DNA of 64,000 nucleotides from Paraburkholderia mimosarum LMG 23256 = NBRC 106338 (GTDB lineage: Bacteria; Pseudomonadota; Gammaproteobacteria; Burkholderiales; Burkholderiaceae), in the NCBI RefSeq assembly GCF_000739815.1, contig NZ_BBJJ01000024.1:1-64000 (forward strand). The letters run 5' to 3'. Position 1 is the first letter of the stretch; every line of letters begins with the position of its first letter. Shown here piece after piece: positions 42,835-51,156 of this stretch. The notes below the pieces were generated by a model, which was not told where the DNA came from, made no database searches, and saw only the letters and a program-made list of their open reading frames with translations. The translations under genes and the position numbers were made by a program.

Positions 42835-44460
42835 ATGTCGCTCCTCTCCGCCGTTTCCTCGCTGCTCGGCGCCGCCGCCGACGCCGTGACGGGCAATCCC
42901 GCATCGAACGCCACATCGAACGCCGTTTCGAACACCATCAGCCAGTCGGACGCATCGGGCCAGACTTTCGCGCAGAGCCTGCAACAGCACATCGACGCGC
43001 AGAACGCCCAGCACTCGCAAGCGAGTCAACCCAGTCAGTCCAGTCAGTCCAGTCAGCCCAGTCAGCCCAGTCAGGCCGTGCAGTCGTCGCAAAGCTCGCA
43101 GCGCAATGCGGCTGCGCAGTCCAGCTCGAGTGCGCCGACCGGCACCAGCAGCGCGTCGCAAAGCACGAGCAACAGCACGCAGACGACCGGCACGAGTTCG
43201 AACCAGGGCTCGCAGCCTGCGTCGGGCACCGATCGCCGCGCCGACGCCGTACGCGCCCAGCAAAAGCAGGCCGAAGCCGCGGGCGCGCAGATCGCCGCCG
43301 CCCAGGCGCAGCAAGCCCAGCAGGCGCAGCAGGGCCAACAGACGCAGACCGGCGCGAGCACCGACGCCAGCCAGACGAGCGGCGACAGCACGCTTGCGGG
43401 CGTCGCCTCCGCCGCGGCGGCAGCAGCGGCCACGGCCGCCGCAGGCGCGGGCACGTCGAGCACGTCGGGCGCCGCGGGCGCATCAGGCGACGGCACGGGC
43501 AGTGCAGGCACCGCGAGCGCCAACCCGAAGTCGGTGCACGATGCCCTGCAAGCCGCGCTCGCGACGCTGCGCGGCGGCGCGGCGGCGCTCTCCACCCATG
43601 CGGTCAGCACGGCAGGCGCGGCCAGCACGACGGCGAGCAGCACTGCCACCGGCACGACCGCGGGCGCCGGCTCCAGCATCGCCAGCAGCTTTGCATCGCA
43701 CCTGAGCGCGCATGCGCAGGACAAGGCGTTCAGCGCGGCGGCCAGCAGCGGGGCGGGTGCCGACGCGGCCAGGAGCGCGACCTCAGCCACGCCCGACGCC
43801 GCAAAAGCGGTCACCGATGCGCTCACCACAGCGGCCCAGCAGCAGTCCGGCGGCGTCGCGCCGGCCGCCAGCACGGCCAGCCCCGCCATGACCGACACCC
43901 AGGGCGCGACCCAGGCGGCCGCCATCGCCGCGGCAACGGCCGCGCAGGCCCAGGCCGCGCAGGCGGCGAGCGCAACCGCGAATCCGGCGGCCGCGGCCGC
44001 TTCCGCGTCGCTCGCGCCGCAGGTCGGCACGAACGATTGGGAGGACGCGCTGAGCCAGAAGGTCGTGTTCCTCTCGAACGCCCACCAGCAGTCGGCGGAA
44101 CTCACGCTCAATCCAAAGGATCTCGGGCCGCTGCAGGTCGTGTTGCAGGTGACGGAAAGCCACGCGCATGCTCTTTTCGTTTCCCAGCACCAGCAGGTGC
44201 GCGAAGCCGTGGAAGCGGCGCTGCCCAAGCTGCGCGAGGCCATGGAGCAGAACGGCATCGGCCTTGGCAGCGCGAGCGTGAGCGACGGCTTCTCGCGCCA
44301 GATGAACCAGCAGGCGCAGCAGGACCGCAGCGGCTCGGGCCGCTCCGGCTCGTCGGGTTCGGGCGGCACGCTCGGCACGGTCGCTTCGGGCGAGGATCCC
44401 GGCACCCCCACCGCGAGCGTCACGCAGCGCACCGTCGGGCTGATCGACACGTTCGCCTGA
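42835..44460 (+). CDS. fliK: FliK, flagellar hook-length control protein
   Basis: This 541-residue protein has a long low-complexity Ser/Gln/Ala ruler with a 9-bp-unit tandem tract coding SQPSQSSQ repeats (43021-43080), and a C-terminal switch domain reading QSAELTLNPKDLGPLQVVLQVTESHAHALFVSQHQQVREAVEAALPKLREAMEQNGI, the conserved LxPxxLGxV-type core. It sits directly after fliJ. FliK interacts with FlhB to stop hook growth. Confidence 0.92.
   Translation: MSLLSAVSSLLGAAADAVTGNPASNATSNAVSNTISQSDASGQTFAQSLQQHIDAQNAQHSQASQPSQSSQSSQPSQPSQAVQSSQSSQRNAAAQSSSSAPTGTSSASQSTSNSTQTTGTSSNQGSQPASGTDRRADAVRAQQKQAEAAGAQIAAAQAQQAQQAQQGQQTQTGASTDASQTSGDSTLAGVASAAAAAAATAAAGAGTSSTSGAAGASGDGTGSAGTASANPKSVHDALQAALATLRGGAAALSTHAVSTAGAASTTASSTATGTTAGAGSSIASSFASHLSAHAQDKAFSAAASSGAGADAARSATSATPDAAKAVTDALTTAAQQQSGGVAPAASTASPAMTDTQGATQAAAIAAATAAQAQAAQAASATANPAAAAASASLAPQVGTNDWEDALSQKVVFLSNAHQQSAELTLNPKDLGPLQVVLQVTESHAHALFVSQHQQVREAVEAALPKLREAMEQNGIGLGSASVSDGFSRQMNQQAQQDRSGSGRSGSSGSGGTLGTVASGEDPGTPTASVTQRTVGLIDTFA
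43021..43080 (+). repeat. Short tandem repeat inside fliK
   Basis: CAGTCCAGT/CAGCCCAGT 9-bp-type units are repeated about six times, coding Ser-Gln-Ser/Pro. Unit number changes would keep the reading frame and lengthen or shorten the FliK ruler. Confidence 0.8.
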
Positions 44461-44812
44461 CCGTTTCCACACGATCTCCCCGACCCCCCGATCCGCCCTC
44501 GCTGCCCGACGCCCGTTCGGGCGGTGCGGCGGCGCTCGCAACTGCCAGCGGCCGCACGGCGCGCCGTGAGCCTCCCCGCGCTCCATATCGACCGGCGACC
44601 GGCGACCGGGGCACCGCGCCGCTTCGCCCTGCGCTGCGCCACCGCTGCCCACGGCCGGTTCGCAGCTTTCAACAAAACCACGAGATAGCCGGAATTCTCC
44701 CGTCTATTCCTCCCATCGCTGAAAGGAAAAAGCCGGAACAATGCAGCATGCCCGGAGTGACCATCGGATCGGTGCTCCGGACCCTCGCACGCATCCTGGC
44801 TGACTTTTCGAC
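44461..44812 (+). other. Gap between fliK and fliL
   Basis: This 352-bp gap has no supported gene. It contains a CGCCCG/CGGGCG hairpin (44510-44523) just after fliK, and three 7-bp tandem copies of CGACCGG (44589-44609). A promoter for fliLMNOPQR may lie near 44670-44740, where the base composition becomes A/T-richer, but no sigma-28 or sigma-70 element is convincing. Confidence 0.5.
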
Positions 44813-45325
44813 ATGGCGACCACCCCCGCATCCCAGCAAGCCGCGCCTCAGGGCGCGAAACCCGGACCGATGAAGCGCATTCTCGTGATCGCGCTCATTG
44901 CGATCCTCGCCGCCGGCGCGGCGGCCGCCGCGACCTGGTTCGTCATGTCGCGCCATCCGGCTGGCGTGCCCGCTGCGTCGGCTGGGCCCGCCGCGGCGGC
45001 GCCCGCTCTGCCCGTGTACTACGCGCTCGAGCCGATGACCGTCAACCTGCAGTCCGACGACGGCGAATCGCACTACCTGCGCATCGGCCTCACGCTCAAG
45101 CTCGACAACCAGGCCACCCAGGACGCGCTCGTGGCGCGCATGCCCGAGATCCGCAGCCGCCTCTTGCTCGCGCTCTCGAACAAGCATCCGTCCGATCTCG
45201 CACCGCTCGACGGCAAGCGCGCGCTCGCCACGGAGCTCGCCGTGCTGATCTCGCAGCCCGTAGGCGGGAACGAAAGGCCAATGCACGTCGACGACGTGCT
45301 GTTCACCGAATTCGTCGTCCAGTGA
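44813..45325 (+). CDS. fliL: FliL, flagellar basal body-associated protein
   Basis: This 170-residue protein has a cytoplasmic tail, one membrane helix (about residues 22-45, ILVIALIAILAAGAAAAATWFV) and a periplasmic stomatin-like domain (YYALEPMTVNLQSDDGESHYLRIGLTLKL). It supports stator function. The ATG at 44813 has no obvious Shine-Dalgarno; an internal ATG at 44870 before KRILVIALI is an alternative. Confidence 0.9.
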   Translation: MATTPASQQAAPQGAKPGPMKRILVIALIAILAAGAAAAATWFVMSRHPAGVPAASAGPAAAAPALPVYYALEPMTVNLQSDDGESHYLRIGLTLKLDNQATQDALVARMPEIRSRLLLALSNKHPSDLAPLDGKRALATELAVLISQPVGGNERPMHVDDVLFTEFVVQ

Positions 45326-45365
45326 GCGCGGCTGACATGACCACCGCGATGGAGGGCCAGTCATC

Positions 45366-46370
45366 ATGACGATGGGTCACGACGAGTTCATGTCCCAGGA
45401 GGAGGTCGATGCCCTCCTCAAAGGCGTCACCGGCGAAGTCGATTCCGACTCGGGTGCGGCCGACAAGCAGGGTGTGCGGCCCTACAACATCGCGACGCAG
45501 GAGCGTATCGTTCGCGGCCGCATGCCGGGCCTCGAAATCATCAACGAGCGTTTTGCGCGCCTGTTGCGCGTCGGCATCTTCAATTTCATGCGCCGTACCG
45601 CCGAGATCTCGGTCGGTCCGGTGCGCGTGCAGAAGTACAGCGAGTTCACCCGCAACCTGCCGATCCCGACGAACCTGAACCTCGTGCACGTGAAACCGCT
45701 GCGCGGCACGTCGCTGTTCGTGTTCGACCCGAACCTCGTGTTCTTCGTCGTGGACAACCTGTTCGGCGGCGACGGGCGCTTCCACACGCGAGTGGAAGGC
45801 CGCGACTTCACGCAGACCGAGCAGCGCATCATCGGCAAGCTGCTCAACCTCGTGTTCGAGCACTACACGAGCGCGTGGAAAAGCGTGCGGCCGGTGCAGT
45901 TCGAGTTCGTGCGCTCCGAAATGCACACGCAGTTCGCAAACGTTGCCACGCCCAACGAGATCGTGATCGTCACGCAGTTCTCGATCGAATTCGGTCCGAC
46001 GGGCGGCACGCTGCACATCTGCATGCCCTACTCGATGATCGAGCCGATTCGCGACGTGCTCACCTCGCCGCTGCAAGGCGAAGTGCTCGATGTGGACCGC
46101 CGCTGGGTGCGCGTGCTCTCGCAGCAGGTGCAGGCCGCCGAAGTCCAGCTCACGGCCGACCTCGCGCAGGTGCCCGTCACCTTCGAGCAGATCCTGAACA
46201 TGAAGAAGGGCGACGTGCTGCCCATCAACATCGCGGAGCACATCGTCGCCAAGGTCGACGGCGTGCCGGTGATGGAGTGCGGCTACGGAATTTTCAATGG
46301 TCAATACGCGTTGCGGGTCCAGAAGATGATCAGCGCAGCCGACACGATGAAGGAAGGTGGATATGAGTGA
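45366..46370 (+). CDS. fliM: FliM, flagellar motor switch protein
   Basis: This 334-residue C-ring protein binds CheY-P. Its N-terminus, MTMGHDEFMSQEEVDALLKGV, holds the EIDALL-like CheY-binding motif; the middle domain includes EIINERFARLLRVGIFNFMRRTAEISVG, and the C-terminal SpoA-like domain follows. GGAGGG 9 bp upstream fits the ATG at 45366. Its end overlaps the fliN start. Confidence 0.97.
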   Translation: MTMGHDEFMSQEEVDALLKGVTGEVDSDSGAADKQGVRPYNIATQERIVRGRMPGLEIINERFARLLRVGIFNFMRRTAEISVGPVRVQKYSEFTRNLPIPTNLNLVHVKPLRGTSLFVFDPNLVFFVVDNLFGGDGRFHTRVEGRDFTQTEQRIIGKLLNLVFEHYTSAWKSVRPVQFEFVRSEMHTQFANVATPNEIVIVTQFSIEFGPTGGTLHICMPYSMIEPIRDVLTSPLQGEVLDVDRRWVRVLSQQVQAAEVQLTADLAQVPVTFEQILNMKKGDVLPINIAEHIVAKVDGVPVMECGYGIFNGQYALRVQKMISAADTMKEGGYE

Positions 46371-46821
46371 TGTAAACGGCACGAGCGCAGACGAGCCGGT
46401 GCTCGACCCGGGTTTCGACGCCGCTGTGCAGGAAGCGGGCGGCGACTCCATGGACGACTGGGCGAGCGCGCTTGCCGAGCAGAACAGCAACGAAGCGCCG
46501 GCCGCGCAGCCGGCAGCCGTGTTCCAGTCGCTCTCGAAGGTCGATTCGACGAAGACGGCCAACGACATCGACATGATTCTGGACATTCCCGTTCAGATGA
46601 CCGTCGAGCTGGGCCGCACCAAGATCGCCATCCGCAACCTGCTGCAACTCGCGCAGGGCTCGGTGGTGGAACTCGACGGCATGGCCGGCGAGCCGATGGA
46701 CGTGCTCGTGAACGGCTGCCTCATCGCCCAGGGAGAAGTGGTGGTCGTGAACGACAAGTTCGGCATTCGCCTGACCGACATCATCACGCCGTCCGAGCGG
46801 ATCCGGAAGCTGAACCGATGA
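46363..46821 (+). CDS. fliN: FliN, flagellar motor switch protein
   Basis: This 152-residue protein has an Ala/Glu-rich N-terminal extension and the SpoA domain at its C-terminus (DIPVQMTVELGRTKIAIRNLLQLAQGSVVELDGMAGEPMDVLVNG). It forms the base of the C-ring with FliM. The ATG at 46363 is preferred over a GTG at 46357. It overlaps fliM upstream by 8 bp and fliO downstream by 4 bp. Confidence 0.95.
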   Translation: MSDVNGTSADEPVLDPGFDAAVQEAGGDSMDDWASALAEQNSNEAPAAQPAAVFQSLSKVDSTKTANDIDMILDIPVQMTVELGRTKIAIRNLLQLAQGSVVELDGMAGEPMDVLVNGCLIAQGEVVVVNDKFGIRLTDIITPSERIRKLNR

Positions 46822-47477
46822 ACCGCGAGGCAGTTCGCGGCGCGGCGCACACGCGCGCTTTGCAGCACGCCTCACGCCAGGTCTCGCGGCTGATCCGCCA
46901 ATCCCGCGGCGCGCGGGCGCTGCGCTTCGCGTCGCGCCTCGCGGTGCACCTCTCGCTCGGGCTCGCTGCGGTTTTCGCCGTGATGAGCGCGCGGGCCGCC
47001 GATCTCCAGGCGATCAACGAAGCCGCGCGTGCAGCTTCGGGCGCCTCCGCCGTGATGGCCGGCAGCGCAGTGCCCGCGCTCGGCTTCGGCGCCGTCGTGC
47101 AGACGGTGCTGGGCCTCGCGGTCGTGATCGGCGTGGTGTTCTGCTGCGCCTGGCTCGCACGGCGTCTGGGCCTGCAAGGCGGCCCGAGGAACGCGCTCGT
47201 GAGGACCATCGGCGGGGCCGCGCTCGGCGGCAAGGAGCGCGTGGCCGTGGTCGAAATCGGCGATACCTGGCTCGTGCTCGGCGCGGCGCCCGGCAACGTG
47301 CGGCTGCTGCACACCATGCCCGCGGGCGAACTCCCCGCCGGCGCCATGGCCGCGAGCGGCCACCCGGGCTCCGGCCTCTCAGGCACCTTCGCCCAGCGCT
47401 TTCGTGACGCGCTGAAAGGCGAGGCGGACAAACGCTTCAAGACGCGTTTCACACGACACGACGGCGGAGCGCAGTAA
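46818..47477 (+). CDS. fliO: FliO, flagellar export apparatus assembly protein
   Basis: This 219-residue protein has a basic N-terminal stretch, a hydrophobic signal-like segment ending near SARAADLQ (about residue 61), a membrane helix around residues 93-117 (VVQTVLGLAVVIGVVFCCAWLA) and a cytoplasmic FliO domain (LGGKERVAVVEIGDTWLVLG). FliO helps assemble FliP rings. The next gene begins immediately at its stop. Confidence 0.9.
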   Translation: MNREAVRGAAHTRALQHASRQVSRLIRQSRGARALRFASRLAVHLSLGLAAVFAVMSARAADLQAINEAARAASGASAVMAGSAVPALGFGAVVQTVLGLAVVIGVVFCCAWLARRLGLQGGPRNALVRTIGGAALGGKERVAVVEIGDTWLVLGAAPGNVRLLHTMPAGELPAGAMAASGHPGSGLSGTFAQRFRDALKGEADKRFKTRFTRHDGGAQ

Positions 47478-48323
47478 ATGCAAGGCAGTTCCCCTCACGC
47501 GGCGCCCGCAGGCGGCGACGCCCGCGCACGCGCGGATTCCCTCGCGAAGCTCGCCCGAACGGCGCTCCCGTTCGCGCTGATGCTCGGCGCGCTCGCGCTC
47601 GCCTTCGCGCTGCCGCACGTCGCGCACGCGCAAGCGGCAGCACAGCCGGCTGGCCTGCCCGCCTTCAACACGAGCCCCGGCCCGAACGGCGGCACGACGT
47701 ATTCGCTGAGCGTGCAGACGATGCTGCTGCTCACGATGCTGTCGTTCCTGCCCGCGATGGTGCTGATGATGACGAGCTTCACGCGCATCATCATCGTGCT
47801 CTCGCTGCTGCGCCAGGCGATCGGCACGACGACCTCGCCGCCCAACCAGGTGCTCGTGGGCCTCGCGCTCTTTCTCACGCTGTTCGTGATGTCGCCGGTG
47901 CTCGACAAGGCGTACAACGACGGCTACAAGCCGTTCTCGGCCGGCACGATCTCGATGGACGACGCCGTGGCGCGCGGCGTCGCGCCCTTCAAGACCTTCA
48001 TGCTGCGCCAGACGCGCGAGTCCGACCTCGCGCTCTTCGCGCGCATCTCGCACGCGGCGCCGATGCAGGGCCCCGAAGAAGTGCCGCTCACGCTGCTCGT
48101 GCCCGCGTTCGTCACCAGCGAGCTGAAGACGGGCTTCCAGATCGGCTTCACGATCTTCATTCCGTTTCTCATCATCGACATGGTGGTGGCGAGCGTGCTC
48201 ATGTCGATGGGTATGATGATGGTCTCGCCCGCGACCATTTCGCTGCCGTTCAAGCTCATGCTGTTCGTGCTCGTGGATGGCTGGCAGCTGCTCATCGGCT
48301 CGCTCGCGCAGAGCTTCACCTGA
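47478..48323 (+). CDS. fliP: FliP, flagellar export gate protein
   Basis: This 281-residue export-gate subunit has a signal sequence (about residues 26-54) followed by four membrane helices. Hallmarks are LLTMLSFLPAMVLMMTSFTRIIIVLSLLRQAIGT and ELKTGFQIGFTIFIPFLIIDMVVASVLMSMGMMMV. FliP with FliQ and FliR forms the helical export channel. It starts directly after the fliO stop codon. Confidence 0.97.
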   Translation: MQGSSPHAAPAGGDARARADSLAKLARTALPFALMLGALALAFALPHVAHAQAAAQPAGLPAFNTSPGPNGGTTYSLSVQTMLLLTMLSFLPAMVLMMTSFTRIIIVLSLLRQAIGTTTSPPNQVLVGLALFLTLFVMSPVLDKAYNDGYKPFSAGTISMDDAVARGVAPFKTFMLRQTRESDLALFARISHAAPMQGPEEVPLTLLVPAFVTSELKTGFQIGFTIFIPFLIIDMVVASVLMSMGMMMVSPATISLPFKLMLFVLVDGWQLLIGSLAQSFT

Positions 48324-48333
48324 GGATCCGAAC

Positions 48334-48603
48334 ATGACGCCCGAAATGGTCATGACGCTCTCCCACGAGGCGATGTACGTCGCGCTGCTGCTCGCCGCGC
48401 CGCTGCTGCTCGTCTCGCTCGTCGTGGGTCTCGTGGTGAGCCTTTTCCAGGCCGCTACGCAGATCAACGAACCCACCCTATCGTTCATCCCCAAGCTGAT
48501 CGCCATCGCGGTCACGCTCGTGATCGCCGGGCCGTGGATGCTCACGACGATGCTCGACTACATGCACCGCATGTTCACGAGCATTCCGCAGCTCGCGGGT
48601 TAA
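48334..48603 (+). CDS. fliQ: FliQ, flagellar export gate protein
   Basis: This 89-residue protein has two membrane helices and the FliQ pattern MTPEMVMTLSHEAMYVALLLAAPLL ... LVVSLFQAATQINEPTLSFIPKL. Length is standard. It begins 10 bp after fliP, with GAGGAT upstream of the ATG. Confidence 0.96.
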   Translation: MTPEMVMTLSHEAMYVALLLAAPLLLVSLVVGLVVSLFQAATQINEPTLSFIPKLIAIAVTLVIAGPWMLTTMLDYMHRMFTSIPQLAG

Positions 48604-48621
48604 ACGCGGCCGCGCCGCACG

Positions 48622-49413
48622 ATGTTCACGGTCACCTACGCGCAGCTCAACGCCTGGCTCACGGCGTTCCTCTGGCCGTTCACGCGCATTCTCGCGCTCG
48701 TGGCGGTCGCGCCCGTCGTGGGCAACCGCTCTGTGCCCACGCGCGTGAAGATCGGCCTCGCGGGCTTCATCACGCTGATCGTCGCGCCCACGCTCGGGGC
48801 CATGCCGCAGGTCACGGTGTTCTCGGCCGAGGGCGTGTGGATTCTCGTCAACCAGTTCCTGATCGGCATCGCGCTCGGCTTCACGATGCAGCTCGTGTTC
48901 GCGGTCATCACCATGGCGGGCGACCTCATGAGCCTCGGCATGGGCCTCGGCTTCGCGAGCTTCTTCGACCCGCAGGCCAACACCAGCACGCCCGCGCTGG
49001 CCTCCTGGCTGAACATGATGGCGATGCTCGCGTTCCTCGCCTTCGACGGCCATCTGCAGATGATCGCGGCGCTCGTCGCCACCTTCCAGTCGGTGCCGGT
49101 CACGGCGAGCGTGCTGGGCGCCTCGGGTTGGCGGCTGATCGCGGGCTATGGCGCGACGGTCCTCTCCTCGGGCCTGCTGCTCGCGCTGCCGGTGGTGGTC
49201 GCGCTCCTCATCACCAATCTTTCGCTCGGCATTCTCAACCGCGCGGCCCCGCAAATCGGCATCTTCCAGATCGGCTTTGCGCTCACGATGCTCGTGGGCC
49301 TGTTGCTCATCCAGCTCATGATGCCGAACCTGATTCCCTACTTCGCTCGCCTCTTCGACAGCGGCATCGAACAGATGGGACGCGTGGCGGGCGCGCTGCG
49401 GCCGCCGGGGTGA
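48622..49413 (+). CDS. fliR: FliR, flagellar export gate protein
   Basis: This 263-residue inner-membrane protein has about six helices and FliR motifs ILALVAVAPVVGNRSVPTRVKIGLA and LMSLGMGLGFASFFDPQANTSTPALASWLNMMAML. It completes the FliPQR channel and closes the plus-strand operon. The accessory toxin-like unit follows 78 bp downstream, in opposite orientation. Confidence 0.96.
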   Translation: MFTVTYAQLNAWLTAFLWPFTRILALVAVAPVVGNRSVPTRVKIGLAGFITLIVAPTLGAMPQVTVFSAEGVWILVNQFLIGIALGFTMQLVFAVITMAGDLMSLGMGLGFASFFDPQANTSTPALASWLNMMAMLAFLAFDGHLQMIAALVATFQSVPVTASVLGASGWRLIAGYGATVLSSGLLLALPVVVALLITNLSLGILNRAAPQIGIFQIGFALTMLVGLLLIQLMMPNLIPYFARLFDSGIEQMGRVAGALRPPG

Positions 49414-49491
49414 AGGGGGTTCCGTTGGCGCAAACAGGTTTCAATCATGCGACTCGCAGGGACTTTTCGGACACGTACGTTGGAACGCTCT

Positions 49492-49932
49492 CTACCGTTT
49501 GATTGACACGGACTCGCACAGCACCGCCATTTCTGCGCCACACGATGGCTCAAGCACGAACAGCGTTAGCCGCCCGGCCCGAAAATCGGACGCGTACTTA
49601 TCGCCTTCTTCCCCGCTGATCCCCGTACCTTTCGAATCATCGCGACTGTTGATCCACTGCACCCATGTCTGCGCGTCAGCGGACGTAAAGGTGTGTTTTG
49701 GTGAGATCAAAAGCCTCGACGCGACATTCTGACCGGCGAAATCGATCAGGCGTTGCGCGACAACCTCGAAGAATTTCAACACTTCAACTTCGCCCCCAAC
49801 GCGGCGGAAGCGCAGCGTAAGGGAACGCGCTTCGGGATCGTGTTCAATTCCGCGCAATTCGGCATCGTGAAAGCTCGGAAAATCCGCAACGCTTCCGATA
49901 TCAATGTACGTATCCATAACGAAAACACTCAC
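49492..49932 (-). CDS. Probable immunity protein of the adjacent toxin-like gene
   Basis: This 146-residue soluble protein is not recognised with certainty. It contains FHDAEL (residues 21-26) followed by a beta-rich region (SLTLRFRRVGGEVEVLKFFEV), a pattern reminiscent of small immunity proteins of polymorphic toxin systems. Its ATG overlaps the stop of the upstream gene as ATGA, so the two are translationally coupled. The DNA has markedly lower G+C (28 of 60 bases at 49861-49920) than flagellar neighbours (45 of 60 at 49141-49200), suggesting transfer. Immunity function is inferred. Confidence 0.6.
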   Translation of the reverse strand: MSVFVMDTYIDIGSVADFPSFHDAELRGIEHDPEARSLTLRFRRVGGEVEVLKFFEVVAQRLIDFAGQNVASRLLISPKHTFTSADAQTWVQWINSRDDSKGTGISGEEGDKYASDFRAGRLTLFVLEPSCGAEMAVLCESVSIKR

Positions 49933-50915
49933 GGCAATAAAGAAAAGGGAACTCCAGGACCGCGCACGCCACTCTCCCAGTTGTGCGAGTGCGGGACACC
50001 CTGCCCATGGTCGTGGTCAAAATCGAAATCTACGACTGCCTTGCCATCGCCTCCATATAGGCGCATCTGGCCACTGCCGGGGTTTGTGTACCACGTACCC
50101 GGCTCGCCTTCATTGGGTGTCTTCGCAATATCGAATGCATCGTCGTGACGCAGATCAGGCTGATAATTGAACGGCTGCGCATCACCAAGCCGCGTCGAGG
50201 TGTCGCCATTGTCATCGCTGAACACGCGAGACTCACGCGTGTCGCTGCCGAGTTCATTGCCATCTGAATCGTACGCCCCGAGCACGGCTCCCGCAGCCAC
50301 ATCAACCGCGCGAGGCCAACCAGTTCCGCCGCGAGAACCTGCGGCGTTGCTTACGGTCGCGGCTGCCCTGACGGCAAACGGCACGTATGCCGTGCGATCG
50401 ACAAAGCATCCGTTCTCATCAAGCGGTACGAACTGGCCGTCATGGACCCCGTAGACAGTCGGCTTAGGGTCTGGTGTCCGTTTCGGCCAGCTCTGGGGTG
50501 CGTAGAACCGGGCAACCCGCCGACTACCCCGCCACGCCCGGTCGATAGCTGGAACGATCCGGCCATCGCGTACCGCGTCACGGAGAATGCGCGTCACGTC
50601 TTCGCCGTCGACTGGTGCAGACAGGCCCGAGATCCGCAGGTGTTCGCCGATAAACGCGGCATAGGCGCTGAAATCACGACAGGCACGCGCGTGGCACCGC
50701 CTGATGGAAGTTCGGAAAAACCGGTCGAAGTCCTTCCGATCCTGTTCGATCGTTTCTTCGCATTGCTTACGCGCTTTCTGCCGCTCCTCGAAAGAGAGAG
50801 TCCAGCCGCGATCAACGTCCTCCACGTCACTCACGGGCACGAGTGAGCATTGCCAGTCGCTCGTTAAAGGCACGCACAGCGCGTTATACGAATACCCCCA
50901 TTCGGGAAGCGACAT
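49929..50915 (-). CDS. Putative polymorphic toxin / effector with His-rich C-terminal domain
   Basis: This 328-residue protein is not recognised as a whole. The N-terminal half has a Glu/Arg-rich helical part (residues 40-75) and ILRDAVRDGRIVPAIDRAWRGSRRVARFYAPQSWP, which recalls type VI secretion cargo proteins. The last 65 residues read GEPGTWYTNPGSGQMRLYG, then HDHG (301-304) and PHSHNW (308-313), and RGPGVPF, a tip resembling polymorphic-toxin C-terminal domains. There is no signal peptide. GGAGGAG precedes the ATG. Activity is not shown. Confidence 0.6.
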   Translation of the reverse strand: MSLPEWGYSYNALCVPLTSDWQCSLVPVSDVEDVDRGWTLSFEERQKARKQCEETIEQDRKDFDRFFRTSIRRCHARACRDFSAYAAFIGEHLRISGLSAPVDGEDVTRILRDAVRDGRIVPAIDRAWRGSRRVARFYAPQSWPKRTPDPKPTVYGVHDGQFVPLDENGCFVDRTAYVPFAVRAAATVSNAAGSRGGTGWPRAVDVAAGAVLGAYDSDGNELGSDTRESRVFSDDNGDTSTRLGDAQPFNYQPDLRHDDAFDIAKTPNEGEPGTWYTNPGSGQMRLYGGDGKAVVDFDFDHDHGQGVPHSHNWESGVRGPGVPFSLLP

Positions 50916-51092
50916 GTTCTCCTCCGCATCGATCTGAGGCCGGTATATCTAGCACGCAGCGAGACGGGAGGCTTTGCGGTGGGATAAAAGGCCGACAACA
51001 CGAGCGAAACGAGCCGAGCCGGTGTGGACCTCCGGCAAACCGGGACCGGGTGCCCCAGTGTCGAGCCGGTCAGTAGTTTTGCGGCGTCCAAC

Positions 51093-51122
51093 AAAAAAGA
51101 AAGCGGACCGAAGTCCGCTTTC
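51093..51122 (-). terminator. Strong intrinsic terminator of flgKL
   Basis: On the minus strand GAAAGCGGAC and GTCCGCTTTC form a 10-bp stem with a TTCG tetraloop, followed by TTTTTTG. It lies 35 bp beyond the flgL stop and insulates the toxin-like unit from flgKL. Confidence 0.95.
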
Positions 51123-51156
51123 CTGGTCAACCGCCCGATCGCCCGACCGCTCGCGG

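Noticed and set aside
44670..44700. Sigma-28 promoter for fliL
   Set aside because: TCAA-N15-GCCGGAAT matches the -10 in only about 5 of 8 positions, clearly weaker than the three accepted sites.
42348..44873. 841-codon plus-strand frame across fliJ-fliK
   Set aside because: A high-GC shadow frame overlapping fliJ and fliK in another frame; its composition is Arg/Ala/Gly-rich without motifs.
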